Assembly: GCA_028752905.1 (NCBI GenBank)
Contig: JAQNBH010000128.1
Location: 321,039-385,038, forward strand
Direction: 5' to 3'
From: Cladorhizidae sp. MBARI D1340-BT2
Lineage: Eukaryota; Porifera; Demospongiae; Poecilosclerida; Cladorhizidae
DNA length: 64,000 nucleotides
A program made the translations under genes and the position numbers. Shown here piece by piece: positions 47,946 to 58,394 of this stretch. Position 1 is the first letter of the stretch. Each line of letters opens with the position of its first letter. The notes beneath the pieces are model-generated. The model did not search any database. It had not been told where the DNA came from and worked only from the letters and a program-made list of their open reading frames with translations.

Positions 47946-50415
47946 TAAAATTAATTTTAGTTCCTGGGGCCGTAAAGAGGCCCAAATTGATTTTAGTTCC
48001 TGTTTAATTTTAGTTCCTGGGGCTGTAAAGAGGCCCAAATTAATTTTAGTTCCTGGGGCCGTAAAGAGGCTCAGATTAATTTTAGTTCCTGGGGCCTTAA
48101 AGAGGCCTAAATTAATTTTAGTTCCTGGGGCCGTAAAGAGCTAAATTGATTTAAGTTCCTGGGGCCGTAAATTAATTTTAGTTCCTGGGGCTGTAAAGAG
48201 ACCCAAATTGATTTTAGTTCCTGGGGCCGTAAAGAGGCCCAAATTAATTTTAGTTCTTGGGGCCGTAAAGCGGCCCAAATTGCTTTTAGTTCCTGGGGCC
48301 ATAAAGAGGCCTAAATTGATTTTAGTTCCTGGGGCCGTAAAGAGGCCCAAATTGCTTTTAGTTCCTGGGGCCATAAAGAGGCCCAAATTGCTTTTAGTTC
48401 CTGGGGCCGTAAAGAGGCCCAAATTGCTTTTAGTTCCTGGGGCTATAAAGAGGCCAAAATTGCTTTTAGTTCCTGGGGCTGTAAAGAGGCCCAAATTGCT
48501 TTTAGTTCCTGGGGCCATAAAGAGGCCCAAATTAATTTTAGTTCCTGGGGCCATAAAGAGGCCCAAATTGCTTTTAGTTCCTGGGGCTGTAAAGAGGCCC
48601 AAATTGCTTTTAGTTCCTGGGGCTGTAAAGAGGCCCAAATTGCTTTTAGTTCCTGGGGCCGTAAAGAGGCCCAAATTGCTTTTAGTTCCGGGGGCCATAA
48701 AGAGGCCCAAATTGCTTTTAGTTCCTGGGGCCATAAAGAGGCCCAAATTGCTTTTAGTTCCTGGGGCCATAAAGAGGCCCAAATTGCTTTTAGTTCCTGG
48801 GGCCATAAAGAGGCCCAAATTAATTTTAGTTCCTGGGGCCATAAAGAGGCCCAAATTGCTTTTAGTTCCTGGGGCTGTAAAGAGGCCCAAATTGCTTTTA
48901 GTTCCTGGGGCTGTAAAGAGGCCCAAATTGCTTTTAGTTCCTGGGGCCGTAAAGAGGCCCAAATTGCTTTTAGCTGTAAAGAGGCCCAAATTACTTTTAG
49001 TTCCTGGGGCTGTAAAGAGGCCCAAATTGCTTTTAGTTCCTGGGGCCATAAAGAGGCCCAAATTGCTTTTAGTTCCTGGGGCCATAAAGAGGCCCAAATT
49101 GCTTTTAGTTCCTGGGGCCATAAAGAGGGCCAAATTGTTTTTAGTTCCTGGGGCTGTAAAGAGGCCTAAATTGTTTTTAGTTCACGGGGCCATAAAGAGG
49201 CCCAAATTAATTTTAGTTCCTGGGGCCGTAAAGAGGCCCAAATTGCTTTTAGTTCCTGGGGCTGTAAAGAGGCCCAAATTGCTTTTAGTTCCTGGGGCTG
49301 TAAAGAGGCCCAAATTGCATTTAGTTCCTGGGGCTGTAAAGAGGCCCAAATTGCTTTTAGTTCCTGGGGCCATAAAGATGCCCAAATTGCTTTTAGTTCC
49401 TGGGGCCATAAAGAGGCCCAAATTGCTTTTAGTTCCTGGGGCCATAAAGAGGCCCAAATTGCTTTTAGTTCCTGGGGCCATAAAGAGGCCCAAATTAATT
49501 TTAGTTCCTGGGGCCATAAAGAGGCCCAAATTGCTTTTAGTTCCTGGGGCTGTAAAGAGGCCCAAATTGCTTTTAGTTCCTGGGGCTGTAAAGAGGCCCA
49601 AATTGCTTTTAGTTCCTGGGGCCATAAAGAGGCCCAAATTGCTTTTAGTTCCTGGGGCCATAAAGAGGCCCAAATTGCTTTTAGTTCCTGGGGCCATAAA
49701 GAGGTCCAAATTGCTTTTAGTTCCTGGGGCTGTAAAGAGGCCCAAATTGCTTTTAGTTCCTGGGGGCATAAAGAGGCCCAAATTAATTTTAGTTCCTGAG
49801 GCCATAAAGAGGCCCAAATTTCTTTTAGTTCCTGGGGCTGTAAAGAGGCCCAAATTGCTTTTAGTTCCTGGGGCTGTAAAGAGGCCCAAATTGCTTTTAG
49901 TTCCTGGGGGCATAAAGAGGCCCAAATTAATTTTAGTTCCTGAGGCCATAAAGAGGCCCAAATTTCTTTTAGTTCCTGGGGCTGTAAAGAGGCCCAAATT
50001 GCTTTTAGTTCCTGGGGCCATAAAGAGGCCCAAATTGCTTTTAGTTCCTGGGGCCATAAAGATGCCCAAATTGTTTTTAGTTCCTGGGGCCATAAAGAGG
50101 CCCAAATTGTTTTTAGTTCCTGGGGCCATAAAGATGCCCAAATTGTTTTTAGTTCCTGGGGCCATAAAGAGGCCCAAATTGCTTTTAGTTCCTGGGGCCA
50201 TAAAGATGCCCAAATTGCTTTTAGTTCCTGGGGCTGTAAAGAGGCCCAAATTGTTTTTAGTCCATGGGGCTGTAAAGAGGCCCAAATTGCTTTTAGTTCT
50301 TGGGGCTGTAAAGAGGCCCAAATTGTTTTTAGTTCCTGGGGCCATAAAGAGGCCCAAATTGTTTTTAGTTCCTGGGGCTGTAAAGAGGCCCAAATTGTTT
50401 TTAGTTCCTGGGGCC
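47946..50415. repeat. 36-bp minisatellite
   Basis: About 68 units of 36 bp: TTTTAGTTCCTGGGGCCATA then AAGAGGCCCAAATTGC. Units alternate between CCATAAAG and CTGTAAAG forms. It is open on both strands over long distances (up to 736 codons on plus, LVPGAVKRPKLL), which follows from the period. No unit-spanning gene signals are seen. Confidence 0.97.
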
Positions 50416-50979
50416 TAGCGGATTTTCTATGTTAACTATTCAAATTTGTCATTTTTTGGGTCTGGATGTTTTTTTAGACGTGTCCGATTGTCCTGTTCTC
50501 ATCAGACACGTTGGAAAAAAAATCGACCACGCACACACCTGTGATGTCTTTGGTGTGCAGTGTAAGTGAGTTTTTGATAATAGAATTGATAGTTGGAGTG
50601 TCCTGGTGCCGTCTTGTGTGTTGGTGTGCAGTGCAAATTGGGTGCCTATTGTTGATGTTCTTTTTGTGTGTTTTTTGGCTGTTTTTTGTGTGTTTTTCCG
50701 TCCATGCTTTTTATTTCTTGACGCGTATTTTATTTCTGAAAACCCTTTTCTACCATTCCAAAGTACTTAGACTATATAATATAATATACATCTCTATATA
50801 TCTACCAGACAAAAACAAGCAATTCGATTTTTTTCTCTGTGTCGGCGTTGTAACGATTAAGTGCTGTGAACCCTTGGCGACAAAAAAAAAAGGGAAAAAA
50901 TAAAAACACTGTTTGAGTAATACCCATACACATGTTATTTGGTCCATTTCACCCAAGAAAAAACCATGACCGTGATTAC
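50416..50979. other. AT-rich junction between the 36-bp array and the virus-like segment
   Basis: Contains the inverted pair ACGTGTC/GACACGT (about 50,478-50,510) and a TATA-rich stretch (50,775-50,800). A plus-strand open frame (50,511-50,903, 130 codons with a non-ATG start) has a very hydrophobic middle (LLLMFFLCVFWLFFVCF), which could be a membrane segment, but T-rich DNA gives such peptides by chance. No gene is called. Confidence 0.4.
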
Positions 50980-52480
50980 TCAGTCGAGATACTTATCAAA
51001 ATCGGTTACACCCGCCGGCACTGTAACACTCATGGAGGTGGTCACCATTCCAATCATGTACACACTCGGATTGTCGAACACTCTGAGTATAGCACTGTGA
51101 AACCAGTCCCACATGTGGCATGTCTCTGGCATGGCTGGGCTTCCACCTGTTGCTATTCTCAGACTGTGCTTGGTGTGATCCATAGTTGTGACTTTTGTAA
51201 TGACAACAAGAACAGATGTCGAAGCCACGACTTTGTGACCAGACAAAAAGGCGTCGTATTCGGCAGCATGTCGATTACATAAAACATAATACCCGGAGTC
51301 CCCTTCCACAACCAAATCCAATCTCCCAACAAGACGGTATCGCGCATGTGTCGGGTCGATGGCTGGACATTACTCGGCAAAGGAGCTGCCTTGTATCATA
51401 GACACTACAATAACTGCAGTAAACAGCCTTCACAGTGAGCCTGTATAATTTATTTTGGGTACACGGAATTAGGAACAACATCGAATGGACGATTCGTGCA
51501 ATCTAGAACCGAGTGTTTCGATCAACAGCATACCCCGGATCTGAAAGGAGTCACCCGGAGAATCATCTGTCAGTGCAAAAAATCCATCAACGATGGTTAT
51601 GGTCTTCAAACTGTCGTATCGCGAAAAGGAGTAAGAGGCTTCTTGTATGGTCTGAATGTCCTGTTTTTATAAGCATGGTTGGGCCTCTCGAAAGAATACT
51701 GTCGAGAAAGTTTTATTCCAGCACAACCAGTGCTGTTTTTGTACGTTCTTTTTTTGTTCCACTTGGTCAATGAGCCCAGTAATGTACATCTGTTGGATCT
51801 TCAGGGTCACAGAGATGTTGACGAATCCAAGTGTGTTCACGTTGGTCGATGGATAGTAGGATGTCGGTGATGTCCCATTGGAAGATTATCAAGATTATCT
51901 CTCTGTTTCCCAGAGGAATCAACAAACCATACGGTTGATCCATTTCTAGAAGTTTGTCACCGAATGTGAAGGTGGTGAGTGTGCTTTTCAGAACCCCCCC
52001 CAGCAGATATTGTCTGTTTTTTTAACCAGAGTCAACCCAGATGCACGGAGCATAGACAAATACAAGTAATATTGACTGATCCATATCTCGACGGGAATGT
52101 TGTTATTGTTGTCGGTGAGGTGAGTGATTGGCAGGCTTGTGGTGTAACTCTAGAACATCACAATCGTCGTTGCAGTGTATGGTCGGTCATTCTCCAGTTC
52201 GGATTTAAAGGAATCTGCATTTCCGAGACCCACTGAGTAAAAACACCAAGCCACACTATCAGATCACCTGATATATGCTGTGATTGCCCGAGTCGTACAT
52301 CGACAGGAACAACAACAATTCACAGATTTTTTGTCCTCTTGTGTGATTGTTTTTTTCTCTCCAATAGCCCCCCGGAGAAATCTGTTCGTGTGAGACACTG
52401 TTATCCGTTTTGTTGACCAGACATGGTGTGTTCTCTTGGTCCATTCCAATGAGATTACTTATGGAGAGAACCCAGTCCAT
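50980..52480 (-). pseudogene. Virus-like long protein of unknown function, frame-broken
   Basis: A minus-strand coding trace begins at an ATG at 52,480 (MDWVLSISNLIG) and ends at a TGA at 50,980-50,982 after VTDFDKYLD. It crosses several frames: breaks lie near 52,260, at a G-run near 51,990-52,000, near 51,845 and near 51,340-51,480, with internal stops near 52,165 and 51,675. Between breaks the pieces are 50-130 codons with protein-like composition (for example VNISVTLKIQQMYITG and YDSLKTITIVDGFFALTDD). About 490 residues in total. I do not recognise it; by position it belongs to the same virus-derived segment as its neighbours. The next gene (52,508, plus) is divergent across a short AT-rich gap that may have held two promoters. 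Confidence 0.4.
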
Positions 52481-52507
52481 AAAAATAAAAATAAATATTT
52501 TTTTAAC

Positions 52508-53400
52508 ATGGGTTTACGATTTGATCAATTAAAGATAATCCTCAAAGATTCAAATATGACAGACTCGGTGTCTGTGGGAATTTTTTTGGTCAGTGAGAAA
52601 AAACTGAATTGAAAAACCACGAAGGATGCTCGTGGTGGAACAACCGAATCGAATGCTGAGTGGGTCGATAATCTACTGACCATATCCAGATCTATCAACA
52701 CCAATTTTCGTATGAGTGCTCTGTTACGACATTTACTGGCATTAGATGGAGTCGAATGGGAGAATTCAGATCTACAATTGCCTGGAACATCTTCCGGGCC
52801 AACAGCGACTAAACGTCAAAGCGGCCATTTCAATGATTAAACCTAGTTGGCATAAAGTATTCTCGGTGATTTTTCATTCATCTTGGATAAGTGCACCAAA
52901 GAACTCAACAGAATACTACAAAATGATGTCTATTAACCCCCAGAAGAAGAGATTTTCTCCTTTCTCTCTTTTTGTGAGTTGTCCGACGTCAAAGTTGTTT
53001 TTGTTTTGAATCACCGTACCCCCACAGCGAGGCGGTTGGACAGGGACCTTTGACCAGGACAGTAATGACAAAGGTTCTCTCGTTGTTTTTGACAGCATTG
53101 GGGCATGACACCGATGAGATTCCGAATGACACCTTGACGAAACTTCAATGACAGGGTTGGATATTTTGGAATTATGCAGCCACAGTTCAAGTGTCCGATA
53201 CGGGAGTCATCCACAAACACACCTCGGTTTGGAGTACGTGGAACAGGAATTTTCTTCAATTGATACTGGTACTACCAGAGCCTGTGATCATTTTTCTAGT
53301 TGGATCGACAGCTCGACACGTCTGATATTCCAGACAAGAAAAAAGAAATCGTCCATCTACCACCTCTAAAAAAATGGTGCAGTGGAGTCAAGTAGAACTA
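52508..53400 (+). pseudogene. Uracil-DNA glycosylase-like gene, virus-derived, broken
   Basis: Starting at ATG 52,508, one frame runs to 53,053 with stops at 52,610, 52,838, 52,844, 52,853 and 52,934. The trace then shifts to the next frame (53,053-53,325, stop at 53,149) and again for the tail. Family-1 uracil-DNA glycosylase landmarks appear in order: ILQNDVY before PPEEEIFSFL, DVKVVF (52,985), then QGWIFWN (from 53,152) followed by a His and W-x6-FLQLILVL helix, and VIIFLVGSTA. The position of the GQDPYH water-activating loop directly after DVKVVF instead reads VLNHRTP, so the catalytic Asp is not visible. The enzyme removes uracil from DNA; large DNA viruses often encode it. Length (about 297 codons) fits. 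Non-functional. Confidence 0.62.
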
Positions 53401-53436
53401 CGACAGGGTTTGTCAGCGTGGTTAGAACTCAATTAT

Positions 53437-54303
53437 CAAATCTTGTGGAGTTCCCGCAATTGAGAGAATTCGTCTATATTTTTTGGTGTGATGACCTCTT
53501 CATCATTCAGATAGTGGGCCAGAGCTACCCAATGAGATGTGAGATCCACATAATTTTTCTCTTTATCATCGACTGACAATTCTTGGATGAAAGATCAGAG
53601 TGAACAGATTGGTCATCGACTCCCAGAATGTCTTCTATTGGGGTTGTTCGTTTTTGTGGTGAGATAAACAGTATACACATCCCAAACTGTTGTTGCAACC
53701 GGTTGTGATACCCTGGATAGTGCATATTTTGGCATTTCCCCCCCCCCCCGTGGTTGCCTCTTCAGAATTGCAGATAAAGAGTTCGTGCTCGAACAGAAGT
53801 CCATGTTCAACGAGATCGTCATAGATTTCCATTCCCTGTAATACCTGGTACTGATATCGAAAACTGTACCTACGTGGGTGTCGACGGACATACCTCCCAT
53901 AGGAGGTCTTGAGATCGGTCAGTAAATATTTCTCTTTTTGGTTCGACAGACGACACACACCATCCGGAGAAGCAGATAAATACCCGTCCTTTGCCTAACC
54001 AATCAATTGGTCTTTGTAACAAATCAACCAGACATTTGCGTGCAAACTCCTTGACGACATTGCCGAGTAAGAGAGCCAAACCAGGTGTAGCCGTCTCATT
54101 GTTAAACTGAGTTTGACCCGATCATGGCATTCATCATCTCACCGTCCACTTGTTCCATCAACCTGATTGTACTGGCTCCTTTGGTGAGACTTTTCTTTTG
54201 GTATGCAACCCATTCCAGTATGCCTGGAACTATCTGAGAAGTGTGATAAAATTGAATTTTCTCATCTAAAACGGCACAAATTGTGATGGTGACGTGGAAT
54301 TAC
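53437..54303 (-). pseudogene. YqaJ/alkaline-nuclease-type viral exonuclease relative, broken
   Basis: Minus-strand pieces in successive frames: 54,105-54,303 (ILEWVAYQKKSLTKGAS), 53,975-54,100 (LLLGNVVKEFARKCL), 53,750-53,990 (GYLSASPDGVC, LLTDLKTSYG, RYQYQVLQGM), and 53,437-53,745 after a long C/G homopolymer (53,738-53,749). The order of an acidic helix ending in ARK, SPDG (53,959-53,973), an acidic-x-K (DLK) and Q-x-Q matches the PD-(D/E)XK core of lambda-exonuclease/YqaJ and herpesvirus alkaline nucleases, which process replication and recombination intermediates. The expected E-x-K reads DLK. At least four breaks. A family B polymerase was considered and is less consistent. It converges with the glycosylase-like gene. 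Confidence 0.5.
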
Positions 54304-54361
54304 AGCGAGATTCTCATTTGTTAGCACAGATAACATTTGGTGTAAGAATTTTCTTTCAAAA

Positions 54362-54850
54362 ATGAATCCAGCTGAGAACCACCACCGGGTCTTTCTCTCC
54401 GAATTGATTCGACAGGACAGCGGACTCGGTGGACTGTTCTCCAAACACATGACCAATCGGATAGAGTACCTGACTGGCACATTCATTGAGTTGATGTTTT
54501 TAACAAGGCGGTGGTCTCAGGTGGAAGGGTGTCTGCGTGAATCTATCCCCACAGGAATCTCCCTCCAACAACATGGGAGTTTAATCGGGAAAAGACTCGA
54601 AAAAAACCCATTGAACTTATCCACCGAGTTGTCACAAGACGAATTGATTCTCTCGGAAGTGGCGTGTTTATGGGGAAAAATAATGGGCATTTTGTATCCT
54701 CTGCTCCCAGTCACATCTAGTTTGGGTGTTTGTTTCTACCCGGGTCAGTATCGACCAGCCGTGACTCCGATCGTCTGGTACTACTTTGAGCAAGGCAGAA
54801 AATTGATGAAATCTGTGGAAAAACAGAGAATTTGCAATTCTGTCTCATAG
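54362..54850 (+). CDS. Hypothetical protein, 162 codons, intact ORF inside the virus-like segment
   Basis: ATG at 54,362 to TAG at 54,848-54,850; the frame is open back to 54,293, so a longer form is possible. The sequence is compositionally ordinary (SELIRQDSGLGGLFSKHM; SEVACLWGKIMGILYPLL; FYPGQYRPAVTPIVWYYFEQ) and has no signal peptide or obvious membrane segment. It is the only reading frame in 50,420-58,200 with a start, a stop and no break; the opposite strand has stops. It lies between two broken minus-strand genes. I cannot identify it. It may be a small viral gene that escaped mutation by chance, part of a larger broken gene, or an ORF kept by selection. Confidence 0.45.
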   Translation: MNPAENHHRVFLSELIRQDSGLGGLFSKHMTNRIEYLTGTFIELMFLTRRWSQVEGCLRESIPTGISLQQHGSLIGKRLEKNPLNLSTELSQDELILSEVACLWGKIMGILYPLLPVTSSLGVCFYPGQYRPAVTPIVWYYFEQGRKLMKSVEKQRICNSVS

Positions 54851-54981
54851 AGGATTTTGGATCACTTCCGAGAACGCGGTTGTGGGGGTATCTTTTGGGT
54901 ATTTCACTTTGACACACACCACCCACACAACTGCTGGTAGACTGGCAGCAAATATATCAGACCCTGGGTTGGTGTCAATTT

Positions 54982-57015
54982 TTACTCATCTGACGTCTCC
55001 CCCTCGCTGTGTTGAACCAGTAGTACAAGACTGTTTTGATTTTTTTTTGTACCCCTAACGGATTTCATAAGAACACACAGTTCCTTGTCTGGCTGCACAT
55101 GGCACCGATAATGCACAGAATAACCCTGATCGATATTCTGTTGCAGGATAGCTGCTGGACAGACCTGGTCGGCTGTGTCTGACGAATTCTCTGGATACCA
55201 AAGGTACCAAGGCCTCGCATTGTAAAAACCATTCACATATTCACTCAAAAAAGGTTCAAATTCTTCTCTGTTGGTGACAAAGACACGTGACAGCCACCGG
55301 GGGCAGCACCACACTTGATCGAGGTTTTCGTGGCCGGCATCTGTGTGGTAGTATAGTGGAATGGTGGCAAGAAAGATTTTAGAGTGAAATGTTCATCCTC
55401 CTGTGTCTGTCCATATTTCGCAGTCTCCAAGATATGTTTGCATGTCTGACGGATGAACTCCGAGGAAGAAAGGAACGGTGATCTGTGCAACCACGCGAGT
55501 GTCTAATTCTGAATCCCAATACCGAAGGGACATTATTTCTTGATGGCCGCAGAGGCCCATGGTGTGTGTTGGATTTCTCGGTTGTTCACACAGAGAAGAA
55601 GTGTGCAAGTCTGCTTGGTGATTTTTTTCAATTCCACTCCAAACTCAGCACAGTTGGTACATGGCAACTGGGCCAAATTGATAGATGCTAGAGTGCATGT
55701 TCCCGGAGCTCTCGGTGTGACAGGCAAGAAAATTTCCATGCCCAGATTGGTCTGTATTTCCGCAGTTCCACTCTCATCATTGTATTGGGGTACGAGATGG
55801 ATGGCCTCCGAGTTGATTATTCCCAGCCGAGAAATGTTCTGGTTTGTAAAGAAGAATTTTCTTTCGGTAGTTTTTTGTGTAGACGAAAACACCACATTCG
55901 CCACAGCTGTCGATTTCCCCCCCAAATGGTATAGAGTTTTGCATCGAAGCAATAAGGACTGTGTGGGAATCTCGTACCCATCCCCTCGAGTGAAACCAAA
56001 ATCATAAGGAGGAGACAACTTCAAAAACAGGGGTCTCAAGACAGTTTTCCAAAAACCATCGTCGAGTATGATGGAGGCATCCCGGGTAAAATGTCCAGTG
56101 GAAATGTCGATCAGGTCGAGTGAAAACAGTGCAGCCATCGAAGCTCCGTGAATCTCTAGATTGATACTGCTTCGCCGACTCACCAAGGATACCCGGTCGA
56201 CTTGGGATAAAAGAAACTCCATCAACCGGGCCATATCACTGGCCTTTGACACAGTGACTCGTGACAAAGACAACCCGAGGCCCATCTGTTGACTAATCAT
56301 GCCTAATAGGGTGGTGCCGGCAGTGTCTCTGTCGACAGCCAATACAATACCCGTGCAGCGACCAGCCCACAATTGAGTTTGGATCCATTTTCCGTGTTGA
56401 AATATGTCCGATTTGGCAACGTGATCTTCATTGTGTACAGATCCCACATGATGTTTTCGGCCTCTGGCAAGTTTCTGCTGCAACGATGAGATTTATCTCA
56501 TTGGGCACAAACAGGTTGATGACCCACACATGTGGGACATTCACAGTGTCACAATCGAGGAAAATTCCTTTTCTGTGAGTACCCTGCTGTCTTTTTTCAA
56601 GGTCATCAGTCACGTTTTACTTAAAAAAATATATCCGAGTAAAAACACCGAATTACTCAAACAGTACTGTATATTTCACGATGCAGAGGCCATACATATC
56701 CAGATATCCTTCTATGTCAGTAATTCCAAGTGATGCAATTCAGGAATCACAGTGAATCCGCGAGGACGTTGACCAGTTGGCCAGTCTGATATCACCAAGG
56801 GGAAATCATTCCCGATCCAAGGGTGATCTTTTTTTTGGTGTTGTGTTTTGAGAATTGACGCTCTCAATTCCTTTCTCACATCCTTGTCCAGTCCCGATAT
56901 CGTACTTATGAGTAACTGATCTTTTTCGATGGTTCCCATCATTAGTATGTTGTTCTTGTGTGATATCCATATTTCTTTACAGAGAAAATCAGCAATCAGT
57001 GTCCTTCGGATTTTT
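54982..57015 (-). pseudogene. Ribonucleotide reductase large-subunit relative, virus-derived, broken
   Basis: Minus-strand trace of about 680 codons in at least five frame pieces: 56,712-57,015 (N-terminal, assignment tentative), 56,428-56,690 (two stops), an overlapping piece with LPNRTYFNTENGS and LNCG, a 316-codon piece 55,533-56,483, and C-terminal pieces 55,245-55,600 and 54,982-55,314. The order of LNCG, QQMGLGLSLSRV, RSSINLEIHG, NLGMEIFLP and TCTLASINL, with NIDQGYSV near the end, follows the class I R1 layout (N-terminal Cys, the NxCxE finger-loop motif, the second Cys, C-terminal DQS-like motif). At 55,734-55,748 the loop reads NLGME: Gly replaces the thiyl-radical Cys. R1 makes deoxynucleotides together with R2; no R2 is in the window. 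It is shorter than typical R1 (about 750-800). The TSDE end is a plausible natural C-terminus. Confidence 0.62.
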
Positions 57016-57067
57016 TAATTGAAATAGTTCCGTTCTCAAGGAGAAAAACGGACATCTCGTGATGGAG

Positions 57068-58061
57068 TAAAGGCCTGTCCACACAAAAAAAAATGGAAAC
57101 GTTTCAAATCGTTTTCTGAGTCGTTTCCGTTGCAAAACGACTTAAGTCGTTTTGCGCGCGTCCACACTACAGAAATGAACAGCGAAGTCACCTGCACGGG
57201 ACCGCCCACGGTCGTAAAAAATTACACGCATGCGCGAAACCTAACTGTTAGCTATGGCGAATGCGTATCGAGTTCTTCTTTTTTTCGTGTGGATGATGGC
57301 CTATCTACGGCTGATGAAGTTTCATGCTGTTCAGAGAAGGAGAAGGAGAGTATTAATGGCAAGGAAGGCCCATGCAAGATCAGTTTTATTTGAGATACAC
57401 AGGCAGAGGCTACAAGGGTCAGTTATCTAGCTATAGCTAGCTAGCTACTTGTACACCTTGCTAGCTATAGCTACCAAAAATGTAAAAGCAGTAAAAGCTA
57501 CATAGCTAGCTAGTTTAATAGCTGCATGCCATAGAGATTTTTCTACAGCTTGACTGGATATGAAGCTACCATTCAAAATATATAAAAAGGCAGGCTTACA
57601 AATAGCGACAGTAGCTAGATAGCCTTTCTATACTTGAAGGTTACATTCTTAATCTTCGACCGAAACTGCTGCCACATCCTTTCGATCCCAAGTGTACTGC
57701 CAACTGCTGAGCAACGCACTCATATACCGTCCTATTACGTTTCGCCCCGTCCAATTCCTTCTGCACGCCCTCCTGCGCCCAGATACTGACCAGAGCCTTA
57801 GTTTGATCAACCTCCCAACCTCTAGCCATCTTGCGAGCTCGAGCAATAAAAAGTGTTCTATATGATGGGCAATATTTATCAATTTCTACGTTTTTGAAAA
57901 CGTTTACATCCGTCTCAAGTCACCTATTTCGTTGGCTCAAAACGTAGTCGTTTAAAGTCGACTCGAAGTTCAAGTCGACAGGTTTTTTGCAGTGTGGTCG
58001 CGCAGAAACACTTATGAAACGACTTAAGTCGACTCCAGTGTGCAGTGTGGACAGGCCTTAA
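57068..58061. mobile_element. PIF/Harbinger-like DNA transposon, nonautonomous, nested in the virus-like segment
   Basis: Terminal inverted repeats AGGCCTGTCCACAC (57,071-57,084) and GTGTGGACAGGCCT (58,045-58,058) are flanked by TAA target duplications (57,068-57,070 and 58,059-58,061). The body is 988 bp. Subterminal CGACTTAAGTCG-type palindromic motifs lie near both ends (57,139 and 58,020). Three-base TWA duplications and a Myb/SANT ORF fit PIF/Harbinger. No DDE transposase is present, so the element would need a partner in trans. Confidence 0.85.
57600..57829 (-). pseudogene. Myb/SANT-like DNA-binding protein of a Harbinger element, truncated
   Basis: The minus strand reads MARGWEVDQTKALVSIWAQ, then QKELDGAKRN and VYECVAQQL. 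After a one-frame shift near 57,690 it continues ERMWQQFRSKIKNVTFKYRK. Spaced Trp residues, the ETKALI-IW pattern and QFR-KIKNV are typical of the Myb/SANT-like family 4 domain carried by the second ORF of PIF/Harbinger transposons, which recruits the transposase to DNA. The start at 57,829 is an ATG. The rest of the protein is missing. Confidence 0.75.
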
Positions 58062-58205
58062 GATTCCTCTGTGGTCTTGGGTAATTTTTTGGTATTTCTC
58101 TCCGATGGTACCCCATTCACAGAGACTCGTGTCCACCGCATCGACGACACATACAGGGGGGTGGAAAGTTATGTCTTACAAACACGCCAGATGATCGCGG
58201 TACAC
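58062..58205 (+). pseudogene. Virus-like coding fragment right of the Harbinger insertion
   Basis: The plus-strand open frame (VVLGNFLVFLSDGTPF, then RVHRIDDTYRGVESYVLQ) continues without a stop into the 18-bp array. Composition and compactness match the segment to the left, so the virus-derived DNA probably extends to here and was split by the transposon. No family is identified. Confidence 0.35.
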
Positions 58206-58345
58206 ACGGGGGGGCTGGTACACACGGGGGGTCTGGTACACACGGGGGGGCTGGTACACACGGGGGGTCTGGTACACACGGGGGGGCTGGTACACACGGG
58301 GGGTCTGGTACACACGGGGGGTCTGGTACACACGGGGTGTCTGGG
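58200..58345. repeat. 18-bp G-rich minisatellite
   Basis: Eight units of GGTACACACGGGGGGTCT-type sequence, alternating GGGGGGTCT and GGGGGGGCT. It is in frame with the preceding coding fragment (HTGGLV repeated), so it may be a reiteration inside a viral ORF rather than host satellite DNA. Confidence 0.9.
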
Positions 58346-58394
58346 TCAACTTCGTACCAAATATTAAAAAATTGCCATTCAAGATTCTGACTTT

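Noticed and set aside
48208..50418. Open frame of 736 codons in the 36-bp array (plus) and 330-403 codons (minus)
   Set aside because: Same reason: a stop-free unit with a period divisible by 3. Both strands are equally open, so openness carries no information.
53870..54303. Family B DNA polymerase (reading SNSV as part of the motif B region)
   Set aside because: The downstream pieces fit the SPDG, DLK and Q-x-Q order of YqaJ/alkaline nucleases much better, and no polymerase YGDTD motif follows.
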